From assembly GCA_002311745.1 (NCBI GenBank), contig DBZL01000026.1, forward strand, positions 1 through 41,485: 41,485 nt of DNA. Direction: 5' to 3'. The DNA comes from Phycisphaerales bacterium UBA1161. Lineage in GTDB: Bacteria > Planctomycetota > Phycisphaerae > Tepidisphaerales > Tepidisphaeraceae. The position numbers and the translations under genes were made by a program. This document shows positions 8,348 to 16,384 of this stretch, in pieces (position 1 is the first letter of the stretch; every line of letters begins with the position of its first letter). The notes beneath the pieces are model-generated. The model made no database searches. It saw nothing but the letters and a program-made list of their open reading frames with translations, and had not been told where the DNA came from.

Positions 8348-10261
8348 TTGATAACCCGTCAGGTTCTATGGGCTTCACGGGGAAGTGTGAGTCTAGCATT
8401 GGTCGGCATCTCGGAAGAACAAGGCCAGACAACTCGCACGGATGCGGTTCAACTGACTCGGACGACGCAAGCCGCATTGCTTGCGATGCTATTCGTGCTA
8501 TGGCGTCTGCCCATGGTGGTGCTGCGTGCCCACTTTGTCGACAGGCTGTCGGCAAGTGTGGCCTTCGACTTCTTGCGGGGATTCCACAATACATGGCCTT
8601 TCAGCCCGTACCTGCGCGGCCAGGATTACATGGGCGTGACACAGGAACTTCTGACCGCGGGGGCGATGCGCGTTTTTGGCGCTTCAGCGTTCATGCTCAA
8701 TTTTCCATGCCTTGTAATGTCCGCCGCCGCAACCGCGCTGGCATATCTGGCCCTGCTGCATATGGCCTCCCGAAGAACGGCTCTATTCGCGACAGCCCTG
8801 ATGATCTGTGCCAACGCGTCACTGGCGCTTGGACAGGCCATGGCTTGGCCCGATTACGAAGCCTCGGAATTGCTTATCGTCGGCATCATCTTGGCCACGT
8901 TGCGCATCGATCGGCGACCTTCCCTGGGCGCATGGATGACGTTCGCCGCCATTTCCGGCCTCGCCATGTATACGTTTTCCGTCGCGGTCCTGCAGGTGGG
9001 GGTATCGACGATCTGGCTGTTTGCCCGACAAGGCTGGATAACCCGGCTCCTTGCGCCCGCCGGCACGCGGAAGCGGCTCCTGATCGCCTTGACCGCCGCG
9101 GTGCTGCTCGCCATGCCGCCGCTTTATCGTTATTTGACCCGGCCCTGGGCCTTTCGGGCGAGCCGATTGGATCAACTTTCCGTGGCGGCGGCCGGCGCGG
9201 CGTTGATCGTGTCCCTGGTGTTGACCTACTCGCGTTTGCCGCGGATCAAAGCCCGCGTTGTCGGCAAGGTCGCCATCTTAATTCTCCTGCTGGTCGGCCC
9301 CAGCCTTGCCGCGCGAATCTACTTCAACCGGCATGTGCTGCCCGGCCTGATACATGACGGGGTGCCGATTTGGAGCGCTGGATTCTACACGCTTCAACAT
9401 CGCCACAGCTGGCCGTCGCAGCTGGGCCTGTTATTTCGGCGGATTGTGCCGGTTCTCTTTTTTGGCGCCAGCATGCATCCCAACAACGACGTGCCTGTGG
9501 CGCAATTTGGAATGGCGGCGGCAATGTGCGTGCTGGTTTTCCCTGCGCTGGTGGCCGGCGCGATCATCGACTTGCGCAGGCGGGGAACAATGCTGCACTC
9601 GCTGACGCCCTGCTGGCTCCTTGTCGGTCCCGTGTTGTTGACCCTTCTGGTTTTGACCCCATCCTACCGCATGAGCACGGACATGGGGTACCGCTATTTG
9701 ATTCCGTTCTTCCCGGGATGGTGCACGCTTTTAGTTTGCGGTTTGGGGTGGTGGATTAAACGCCCAACCGTCCTCGCCGCGGTGATCGCGTTGTATGCGG
9801 CGTACTGCGCCTACGACATGGGCCGAGCAGTGTTCACCCGGGCCGGCGGCAAGGACATGCTATATGCGCAGACGACCGACGATGACACTTGGGATTTGGG
9901 CTCCGGACGCACCATTTCGACCTCCACCGAGCGTTTGCTTACGGCCAAGGAATTGAGTGCTCAACTGATCGACTCGCGCGTCGATGTGGTGATCGCCCCG
10001 CCATCGCTGGCACTGGGCCTGCTCTTGCCGCTCGAGGGGCGCGTGTTGGTTTGCACCACGGACACCAACAATTGCGGCTTTCTGGCGCTCCGCGGGTCGC
10101 TGCTTGCGAAGGCCGACCGCGCGGCATTTATCGGCATGGACTGGCAAAAAGGGGTTGCGGTGCTTCCGGGCCATTGGGTTGCCGACGAAACGCGCCAGGT
10201 GCGCGGCGTGTCGATATCGCTGGTAAAACGCGTTCCGCAGCAGCCGTCGCCCCCTTCCTGA
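8348..10261 (+). CDS. Polytopic membrane protein, probable GT-C (GT39/ArnT-like) glycosyltransferase
   Basis: About 637 residues from a TTG start; GTG at 8387 and TTG at 8399 are equally possible, so the first ~15 residues are uncertain. The protein has roughly 10-12 hydrophobic segments between residues 40 and 490, then a soluble C-terminal tail of about 130 residues. The layout resembles dolichyl-/undecaprenyl-phosphate sugar transferases: an early luminal loop with acidic residues and aromatics (FVDRLSASVAFDFLRG, YLRGQDYMGVTQELLT) after helix 1, then repeated short helices. No decisive catalytic motif is visible. It converges on an acyltransferase gene, which supports a role in decorating a surface glycan or lipid. 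Local base composition is more AT-rich than the flanks. Confidence 0.55.
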   Translation: MITRQVLWASRGSVSLALVGISEEQGQTTRTDAVQLTRTTQAALLAMLFVLWRLPMVVLRAHFVDRLSASVAFDFLRGFHNTWPFSPYLRGQDYMGVTQELLTAGAMRVFGASAFMLNFPCLVMSAAATALAYLALLHMASRRTALFATALMICANASLALGQAMAWPDYEASELLIVGIILATLRIDRRPSLGAWMTFAAISGLAMYTFSVAVLQVGVSTIWLFARQGWITRLLAPAGTRKRLLIALTAAVLLAMPPLYRYLTRPWAFRASRLDQLSVAAAGAALIVSLVLTYSRLPRIKARVVGKVAILILLLVGPSLAARIYFNRHVLPGLIHDGVPIWSAGFYTLQHRHSWPSQLGLLFRRIVPVLFFGASMHPNNDVPVAQFGMAAAMCVLVFPALVAGAIIDLRRRGTMLHSLTPCWLLVGPVLLTLLVLTPSYRMSTDMGYRYLIPFFPGWCTLLVCGLGWWIKRPTVLAAVIALYAAYCAYDMGRAVFTRAGGKDMLYAQTTDDDTWDLGSGRTISTSTERLLTAKELSAQLIDSRVDVVIAPPSLALGLLLPLEGRVLVCTTDTNNCGFLALRGSLLAKADRAAFIGMDWQKGVAVLPGHWVADETRQVRGVSISLVKRVPQQPSPPS

Positions 10262-10360
10262 CAAGCCCGACCCATTCCGTCCCTTGCGGTGATCCAGCCC
10301 CTTCGATTGCATATGCGCCGCCAACGACGCGGATGCCCCGGGGAAAACGCCCCTCGCGTT

Positions 10361-11608
10361 CTACGCACGCGACGCGATCGTTGTTGAAGACGATTCGCCC
10401 TGGAGTTCCAAGCTGCCGGGTGCAGCGCCCGCCGGCCCTTGGGTGTATTCGAAATAGCGCTTGAGCTTCAGGAATTGCGATTCGTAAAGATGCCAGCTTG
10501 CGATGGCAGCCACGAGCGAAATTGAAATCGCCATCGCCAAATAAGCGAATCCCGCGGCCCAAGGATGGCGGAAGGATTCAGGGGCGACCCGAGCTTTGAA
10601 AATCCGGTCGAACAGAATGTAGACAAGCGGGATGTGGAGGACGTATAGGCCGTAGCTGTACTTGCCGAAGAAGCGCAGCACCAACGAATTGCAGAAGCGC
10701 CCGGCGATGCCCGTCGGTGGCGCGGCCAGAAATAGAATCAGGGCCGATCCACTGGCCAGCATGGCCATCGAATACCCCAGCTTCTGCATCATGGGCTGGT
10801 ACTCGGTAAGCCCATGATGGCTGAGGAAAATCAGCAGCAGAATAAGTCCCGATGCAATGGCCGTTGCCAAGGCGGGTCTGACAAGGGGCGCCAGGCCTGC
10901 GTCTCTCCTGACCAGCAAAGCGAGCATCCCGCCGAAGGCGAGATCGTCCATGCGGCAGGGCGTCGCAATGTACGCGACCATGCCGGGCTGATGAGTTGCG
11001 ATGCACGCGATACGCAGGGCAGGCGCGATGCAGATGAGGCAGCCGCAAATGAAGTACAGCCCGCGCCGCGTAGCGAAAAACACGACGGTGGGCCAAATAA
11101 TGTAGAACTGTTCCTCGACGGCCAAGGTCCAGAAATGGCCGAGGTGCAGCCATCCGTAGTCTGGCCAGGCATGACGCCATGCATACCGGAGATTTGAAAG
11201 ATAGGTCCAAACCCAGACCCGTCCCTCAAAAGCGCCCGGCGCAGATTGCGGCGCTTGGGGCCAAATCAGCGGGACGATCACAAAGACGACGGTCAGAAAG
11301 CCGTAGTACAACGGGAAGATGCGCAGCGTGCGGCGCGCGTAAAAGTTTCGGAAAAAGTGCGGCCTGCCCTTGGCGTCGATCAGAATGCCGCTGATCAGAA
11401 ATCCAGACAAGACGAAAAAAAGATCCACGCCGAGCCACCCGCTATTTACGGCGTTCAGGTACCATCCTAGCAATCTATGTTTCGGATGAAGCTCGCCCGT
11501 GAAATGGAGAAACATCACCATCAGAATCGCAATGCCCCGCAACGCGTCCAGTGCGTCGATGTGCTTGGATGCCCGGGTACTCACGGCCGGGTTATATAGC
11601 ACATTCAT
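10361..11608 (-). CDS. Acyltransferase 3 family membrane protein (OafA/YrhL-like)
   Basis: 415 residues with about ten membrane helices. The N-terminus holds IDALDALRGIAILMVMFLHF, including the family R-x10-H signature whose His is considered essential. FFVLSGFLISGIL, FYARRTLRIFPLYY and LGHFWTLAVEEQFYIIWP are also hallmark acyltransferase-3 segments, and GKYSYGLYVLHIP sits in the C-terminal part. These proteins move acetyl or other acyl groups onto sugars of O-antigen, exopolysaccharide or peptidoglycan at the inner membrane. It lacks the extra SGNH domain of larger homologues. It converges with the GT-C-like gene with 99 bp between their stops. Family assignment is firm; the glycan target is unknown. 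Confidence 0.9.
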   Translation of the reverse strand: MNVLYNPAVSTRASKHIDALDALRGIAILMVMFLHFTGELHPKHRLLGWYLNAVNSGWLGVDLFFVLSGFLISGILIDAKGRPHFFRNFYARRTLRIFPLYYGFLTVVFVIVPLIWPQAPQSAPGAFEGRVWVWTYLSNLRYAWRHAWPDYGWLHLGHFWTLAVEEQFYIIWPTVVFFATRRGLYFICGCLICIAPALRIACIATHQPGMVAYIATPCRMDDLAFGGMLALLVRRDAGLAPLVRPALATAIASGLILLLIFLSHHGLTEYQPMMQKLGYSMAMLASGSALILFLAAPPTGIAGRFCNSLVLRFFGKYSYGLYVLHIPLVYILFDRIFKARVAPESFRHPWAAGFAYLAMAISISLVAAIASWHLYESQFLKLKRYFEYTQGPAGAAPGSLELQGESSSTTIASRA

Positions 11609-11735
11609 ACCGATGCCGACAACCGATTTCCCTTGTTAGGTAACCCGGTTCATGGCAACAACATAAACGAAGGCTGGGATTGGCCGTCCGCGTCGTTTAC
11701 GTCGGCCCACGGCGCATGGAATTCAGGCATGGCGC

Positions 11736-11757
11736 GCGTCCCGATGCGTCGGGACGC
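11736..11757 (-). terminator. Hairpin downstream of recQ
   Basis: A perfect 9-bp stem GCGTCCCGA / TCGGGACGC with a 4-base loop lies 15 bp past the recQ stop. No T-tract follows on either strand, so it may be a factor-dependent terminator or 3'-end stabiliser rather than a classical intrinsic terminator. Confidence 0.4.
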
Positions 11758-11771
11758 GGCCAAAAACGGCG

Positions 11772-13682
11772 TCACATGCTTCGCAGGGCATCCAGGAACG
11801 CCTGGCCGTACATCTTGATCTTGTAGGGGCCCATGCCCTTGATGCGCTCGAGCCCGGCCAGATCGCGCGGGGCATGCAGGGCAATCTGCTTGAGCGTCGA
11901 GTCGTGACAGACGATGTACGCCGGCAAGGAGGCCGCCGCGGCCATCCGCGCCCGCAGCGCCCGCAAAACCTCGAAGCGCTCGGCCGCCGCCGCGTCCAAT
12001 TGCCCTTCCAGGTCCGGCGATTTGTCCGTCCGGCCGGGCCGCGGGAATGTCGTTTCAATGCCCGGGCGCGGCAGCAGGTCCGCCAAATTCGCCGGCGGAA
12101 ATTGCTGCCCCGTCATGACCGCCACGCCGGCCGCCGTCAACTCGATCACCGGGCGGAACTTGACTCCTTCCGGATCGCGCTGCCGCGCCAGCCCCGCTTC
12201 CAGCAGCCGATGCAGCATGGCGATCACGCGCTTGACCGGATGCTGGCGCAGCAGGCCGAACGTGGACAGCTCGCTCAGCCGCCATTTTTCCGTCCGCTCC
12301 GTCTGCGATCCGGCCAGCATCTCCGCGACGACGCCGACGCCGAATTTGCCGCGGCAGCGCGCGATCCCCGACAAGAGTTGCTTGACAAGCACGACGACCT
12401 CATCGGCAACCACGACCCCCGCCAACGTCGGCGCCAAGGCGGCCGCGTTGCCGTTGGCGCACACGTCGCAGCGGCAATCGGTGACGCTGGTTTCATCCCC
12501 GAAATAATCCAGGATCATCTGCCGCCGGCAGCGATGCGTCATGGCGTATTTGATGACCAGCTCCAGTTTTTGCCGCGCATGTTCCTTGCGCCGGGCGATG
12601 AACTGCGGATCGGCGTCCGGCATTTCCTCGCCGAGCTTGTCGATGAAAAATTCCTGCGTGATTCGGTCCTGGTAATTGAAGAGGATGATGCAGCGGGCCG
12701 CCTGGCCGTCGCGGCCGGCACGCCCGGCCTCCTGGTAATACGCTTCCAGGGTTCCCGGCAGGTTGTAATGCACCACCAGGCGAATGTCGGGCTTGTTGAT
12801 CCCCATGCCAAAGGCGTTGGTCGCCACCGCGACCGCCGCCGGGGCCTGCATGAATCGCTCTTGATGCTTGGTGCGCGACGCCGCGTTCATCCCCGCGTGG
12901 TAGCCGACGACCGGCCGGCCCGGCAACGCGCTGGCGAGCATCTCGCTCACCTTCTCCACGTTGCGACGCGTCGCGCAGTACACGATGCAGCTTCCCGGCT
13001 CCTGCCGCAGAAGCTCCTCGAGCTGCTCGCCTTTCTGCGCCACCTGCCGCACGTACCTCGACTGGTAGATCAATGACGGTCGGTCGAATCCCGTCACCAC
13101 GACCGTCGGCTCGCGCAGGCGCAGTTGCGCGATGATGTCCAGCCGCACGTCCTCGGTCGCCGTGGCCGTCAGGGCAATCGTCGGCGGCGCTCCCAGCTTC
13201 TGCCGCGCCTCGCCCAGCCGCGCGTATTCCGGACGAAAGTCGTGACCCCACTGGCTGATGCAATGCGCCTCGTCCACCGCCAGCAGCTTGGGCTTCAACC
13301 GCAGCAACATCGGCTCAAAGCTCGGCGAAAGCATCCGCTCCGGCGCCAGATATAACAGCCCCTGAAAACCGTCGTCCAATTCAGCGATCACCTGCCGCTG
13401 GATGGCCGGCGGCAGCGAGCTGTTGAGCAGCGCCGCCGCCATCCCCTCGTCGCGCAACTGCTGAACCTGGTCTTCCATCAGCGAGATGAGCGGCGAGACG
13501 ACGATGGTCAATCCCCCGCCGATCATCGCCGGAAGCTGATAGCACAGGCTTTTCCCCGCTCCCGTCGGCATGACGCACAGCACGTCGCGCCCGGCCAGGA
13601 CGTCTTCGATGACCTGCCGTTGCGCGGGACGAAAATCGTCCAGCCCAAACAGCTCCTGCAATTGCCCGCGCAGTTCGTCCAT
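11772..13682 (-). CDS. recQ: ATP-dependent DNA helicase RecQ
   Basis: 636 residues with the full RecQ architecture. The superfamily 2 core has Walker A TGAGKS (K44), DEAH at 137-140, the following CISQWGHDFRPEY aromatic-rich loop, SAT-like TATAT and motif VI YYQEAGRAGRDG. The RQC part has a zinc site C-x16-C-x-C-x2-C beginning at CRRQMILDYFG, then a winged helix. A C-terminal HRDC domain ends in GLERIKGMGPYKIKMYGQAF. RecQ unwinds forked and recombining DNA 3' to 5' and works in RecF-pathway repair and fork restart. The length matches E. coli RecQ (about 610). No damage-inducible operator was recognised upstream. Confidence 0.97.
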   Translation of the reverse strand: MDELRGQLQELFGLDDFRPAQRQVIEDVLAGRDVLCVMPTGAGKSLCYQLPAMIGGGLTIVVSPLISLMEDQVQQLRDEGMAAALLNSSLPPAIQRQVIAELDDGFQGLLYLAPERMLSPSFEPMLLRLKPKLLAVDEAHCISQWGHDFRPEYARLGEARQKLGAPPTIALTATATEDVRLDIIAQLRLREPTVVVTGFDRPSLIYQSRYVRQVAQKGEQLEELLRQEPGSCIVYCATRRNVEKVSEMLASALPGRPVVGYHAGMNAASRTKHQERFMQAPAAVAVATNAFGMGINKPDIRLVVHYNLPGTLEAYYQEAGRAGRDGQAARCIILFNYQDRITQEFFIDKLGEEMPDADPQFIARRKEHARQKLELVIKYAMTHRCRRQMILDYFGDETSVTDCRCDVCANGNAAALAPTLAGVVVADEVVVLVKQLLSGIARCRGKFGVGVVAEMLAGSQTERTEKWRLSELSTFGLLRQHPVKRVIAMLHRLLEAGLARQRDPEGVKFRPVIELTAAGVAVMTGQQFPPANLADLLPRPGIETTFPRPGRTDKSPDLEGQLDAAAAERFEVLRALRARMAAAASLPAYIVCHDSTLKQIALHAPRDLAGLERIKGMGPYKIKMYGQAFLDALRSM

Positions 13683-13785
13683 CGGGCGAGAATTATACCG
13701 GCTCGGACCTCAGGACGGCTTATTTGCGGCCAAAGACTGAACTGCCTGTTTCAACTGATGTGTTCCAAGTAGACCCGGTCGCGAT

Positions 13786-14100
13786 TCAAAGGGCCACCGC
13801 CTCTTTCAGCACCTGGTCGCGGATCGAGCGGTCCAATTCCTTTTCCGTCGCGATATCCACCTTGCGGCCCAACAAATCCTCCAGCTCCGACATTAATCCA
13901 CCTGGAAACCACGGCGTGACGGGACCGATGACATCGACCAGGAAATCCACGTCGCTCGACGGCCCGATGGTTCCCCGCGCAGCCGAGCCGAATACGCGCA
14001 CATTGCCCGCTCCATGCCGCGCCGCCGCTCGAAGAATCGCCGGACGATGTTGGGCAATCAGCGCATCCACGACAATTATTTTACCATTTCTCCGGTCCAT
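13786..14100 (-). CDS. MNT-domain minimal nucleotidyltransferase (orphan MntA-like)
   Basis: 104 residues. The core has the polymerase-beta superfamily signature VFGSAARGTIGPSSDVDFLV, that is GS-x-ARG and D-x-D, followed by LEDLLGRKVDIATEKEL, as in MntA/HEPN-MNT antitoxins that AMPylate their HEPN toxin partner. The ATG start overlaps the end of the upstream MIT-AAA gene by 25 bp; a GTG at 14070 gives VDALIAQHRPAILRAAARHG, a better match to typical family N-termini, and is a serious alternative. No HEPN partner gene lies on either side, so it is an orphan. Possible roles are a solitary antitoxin remnant or a regulator of the AAA ATPase. Confidence 0.8.
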   Translation of the reverse strand: MDRRNGKIIVVDALIAQHRPAILRAAARHGAGNVRVFGSAARGTIGPSSDVDFLVDVIGPVTPWFPGGLMSELEDLLGRKVDIATEKELDRSIRDQVLKEAVAL

Positions 14101-15200
14101 TGCTCAAACCGCTTGAGCAGTTCGGCCGTGACGGACCTCGGCGTATCCGCGATCACATCCTCAATAATGGCGTGGGTGATCTGCTCCTCTGCGCCGCCGG
14201 CGACGCTCTGCAGAAACGGCACGATCGCGGCGCGGTCGCAGATGTATTTGATGTCCGCGCCGCTGTACCCGTCGAGGGCCGCCGCCAAACGATCCAATTC
14301 CACGTCCCCGGCCACTGGACGATAACGCAAATACATCTCCAGCATTTTTCGCCGCGCCGGCTCATCGGGCAGAGGGATGTACACCTTCTCGTCAAACCGC
14401 CCGGGACGCAGAACGGCCGGGTCGAGCTGCCAGGGCACGTTGGTTGCCCCCATGAACAGGATCGAGCGGCTGTCTTTGGTGTCGAATCCTTCCATGCCCT
14501 GGAGGATTTGCGGCACGACGCGCTGCATCACGCTCGAGCCTTCGTCGCGCCGGGCGGGAATCAGCGATTCGATCTCGTCGATGAAGATGATGCTGCGCGG
14601 TTCGGCGGCCGCGGCGTCGAAAAGCTTCTTGATGTTCTGCTCGGCTTCGCCGACCCATTTGCTCAGCACATCCGCCGGCGAGATGCGGAAAAAGGCCGCG
14701 TCGATTTCTCCGGCGGTGGCCTTGGCCAGCAGGGTCTTTCCCGTGCCCGGCGGCCCGTACAAAAGCACGCCCCCGCCGCCGTGGATGCCGAATTTCGACG
14801 CCAGGTCCGGGTGCGCGAACGGATAGACCATCTTGAGCCGGATGTCCTGCTTGACGTCCTCCAACCCAGCCACGTCGTCGAATCGCTGCGCCGGTTTTTC
14901 CCTGACCAGCCATTGGCGGGCGGCGCCGCCATCGGACTGAGATGCCGCCTCGGGCGGCTGGCGCGGCCCAGGCCGGTGGGACTGCCTTGCCGCTTGGCAA
15001 TCGCGCGCCAGCTCCAGCAGACGCTGGGCCATTTCCTGCCGAGATTGGCGCAGTTCCGGCCCCTGGGCGGCCTTGCTCAACTGCGCCATCGAACGGGCCG
15101 CTTCCAGCAGATAAATCCGTGCCGAATCCCACTGCCCTGCCCGTCGCGCATCCAGCCCCTTTTGGCGATAGCGTTCAAAGGTATCCCATGACGCGCTCAT
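14076..15200 (-). CDS. MIT-domain plus AAA ATPase with Vps4/katanin-like architecture
   Basis: 374 residues from ATG 15200; a GTG sits directly before it. Residues 5-70 form a predicted three-helix bundle (FERYRQKGLDARRAGQWDSA, then ARIYLLEAARSMAQL, then QEMAQRLLELARDCQ) that resembles the eukaryotic MIT domain. A Pro/Gln-rich linker follows. The AAA domain has FDDVAGLEDVKQDIRLKMVY, Walker A GPPGTGKT (149-156), pore-loop region SKWVGEAEQNIKKLF, Walker B IIFIDEIE, and GATNVPWQLDPAVLRPGRFD plus EKVYIPLPDEPARRKML, which closely recall Vps4 (GATNIPWQLD, RIYIPLPD). Such ATPases disassemble polymers or protein complexes; Vps4 acts on ESCRT-III. No ESCRT-III/PspA-like gene is in the window. The ATPase assignment is secure, the MIT call is inference. 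Confidence 0.85.
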   Translation of the reverse strand: MSASWDTFERYRQKGLDARRAGQWDSARIYLLEAARSMAQLSKAAQGPELRQSRQEMAQRLLELARDCQAARQSHRPGPRQPPEAASQSDGGAARQWLVREKPAQRFDDVAGLEDVKQDIRLKMVYPFAHPDLASKFGIHGGGGVLLYGPPGTGKTLLAKATAGEIDAAFFRISPADVLSKWVGEAEQNIKKLFDAAAAEPRSIIFIDEIESLIPARRDEGSSVMQRVVPQILQGMEGFDTKDSRSILFMGATNVPWQLDPAVLRPGRFDEKVYIPLPDEPARRKMLEMYLRYRPVAGDVELDRLAAALDGYSGADIKYICDRAAIVPFLQSVAGGAEEQITHAIIEDVIADTPRSVTAELLKRFEQWTGEMVK

Positions 15201-15221
15201 CACCCTGATTCTAAAGGGAAG

Positions 15222-15256
15222 GGCATGAAACGTGAAACGTCTTCACGTTTCATGCC
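15222..15256. promoter_or_regulatory. 15-bp perfect inverted repeat between divergent genes
   Basis: Arms GGCATGAAACGTGAA (15222-15236) and TTCACGTTTCATGCC (15242-15256) are exact complements around a 5-base spacer; with one bulge the pairing extends outward by a further GGAA/TTCC. It lies 22 bp upstream of the MIT-AAA start and 82 bp upstream of the divergent membrane protein. It also contains the direct repeat GAAACGT GAAACGT. It could be an operator, a 5'-UTR hairpin or an interspersed repeat. Confidence 0.6.
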
Positions 15257-15337
15257 TTCCATTTGCCAATCGTCGGCCTTTGCGTTACCACAGGCGGCCG
15301 GAGGGGCCAAGGCCCAAGGGCCGGAGGAACACACGTC

Positions 15338-15958
15338 ATGACTCAATCCACATCTCAATCCACGATCGCCACCGCCGCCGACTATGCCGAAGCCATGCTC
15401 ACCGCTCGCAAGGCCAAGAACCTTTTGGCGGGCATCATTGCCGCGCTGATTCTGGTGCAGCTTGTGGTGTTCTTTCTGTTGCGCTACCGGTTTGATCCCG
15501 CCACGCACACGCGAGCCGTCGATTACCTGAAATACCTGATCGGCGCGACCGATTTTCTGGGTCTGATCACGCCCGTCGTGCTGGCCGTGGTTCTGCTGCT
15601 GATGGTGGCGATCATGCTGGTCGGGCGGCTCATCGGCGTCTCGCGCTTGCTGGGCGCGTTTCTCTGGTGCATCGTCCTGGGGGTGCTGCTATTTCCCTGG
15701 CAGGCGTTTCTGATCAACCAGTCTTTCACCTCGCCGGAATTCAAAATCCCCGGCGTTTTGTACACCTGGGCGGAATTGCTGGCCCGCGTCCGCGCCCACC
15801 CGGAGGACATTCATCATACGCTGCTGTTCTGGGCTCGTTTCGTCGGCTGGCCGGTGCTGTCGCTGCTGGTTCTGGTGACGATTCACCTCAACAGCCGACG
15901 CGGACTGCGCCAGGCCCTGGGCGAGGTTCCACCCCAGCCGTTCCCACGCGCTTCGTGA
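15338..15958 (+). CDS. Four-helix membrane protein of unknown function
   Basis: 206 residues from an ATG preceded by GGAGG (15323-15327). An earlier in-frame ATG at 15263 lies in the inverted-repeat region and lacks a ribosome binding site. After a short Ser/Thr/Gln-rich N-terminus there are four strongly hydrophobic segments: LLAGIIAALILVQLVVFFLL, then LGLITPVVLAVVLLLMVAIM, LLGAFLWCIVLGVLLFPW and a last one near WPVLSLLVLVTI. No family recognised. It is followed 21 bp later by a bactofilin-like gene, suggesting an envelope-associated pair. Confidence 0.75.
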   Translation: MTQSTSQSTIATAADYAEAMLTARKAKNLLAGIIAALILVQLVVFFLLRYRFDPATHTRAVDYLKYLIGATDFLGLITPVVLAVVLLLMVAIMLVGRLIGVSRLLGAFLWCIVLGVLLFPWQAFLINQSFTSPEFKIPGVLYTWAELLARVRAHPEDIHHTLLFWARFVGWPVLSLLVLVTIHLNSRRGLRQALGEVPPQPFPRAS

Positions 15959-15979
15959 GATCGAAATGGGATCGCCGTC

Positions 15980-16354
15980 ATGCGCGAAGTACGCGGGCAG
16001 ATCACCGGTGATCTGGTCATCAGCGAGTTGTACACCCTTTGGGGCCGGCTGGCCGGCAACGTCACCGTCGCCGCCGGGGGCAAGTTTTATTTGCGCGGCA
16101 GCGTCTTCGGCAACTTGACGGTCGAGGCCGACGGCCGCGCCCACATCTTCGGCAACCTACAGGGCCGGCTGATCGTCATGCCCGGCGCCAAGGTCATCCA
16201 CGGCGGCATCGTCGGCGGCGACGTCATCAACCGCGGCGGCAGGCTCTACGTCGAACCATCAGCCAACACGTTGGGCAAAGTGAAGGCCAAGGAAGGCGAA
16301 ACCGTTTTCCAGCGCGAAGCACCGGCGAAGACCCCAAAACGCAAGCCCCGATGA
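15980..16354 (+). CDS. Bactofilin-like polymer-forming protein
   Basis: 124 residues, starting MREVRGQITGDLVISELYTL. The body is a series of short hydrophobic/Gly beta-helix rungs (WGRLAGNVTVAAGGKFYLRG, SVFGNLTVEADGRAHIFGNL, GRLIVMPGAKVIHGGIVGG), the pattern of bactofilins, which polymerise without nucleotide and scaffold cell-wall enzymes at the membrane. The tail is basic and Pro/Lys-rich (REAPAKTPKRKPR), perhaps for membrane or DNA contact. The upstream gene encodes a small four-helix membrane protein, a possible anchor. Short length and lack of a long N-terminal extension leave some doubt between true bactofilin and another polymer-forming beta-helix protein. Confidence 0.68.
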   Translation: MREVRGQITGDLVISELYTLWGRLAGNVTVAAGGKFYLRGSVFGNLTVEADGRAHIFGNLQGRLIVMPGAKVIHGGIVGGDVINRGGRLYVEPSANTLGKVKAKEGETVFQREAPAKTPKRKPR

Positions 16355-16384
16355 TCTGAAAGCGCCGCGGGACAGCCGCCTCTT

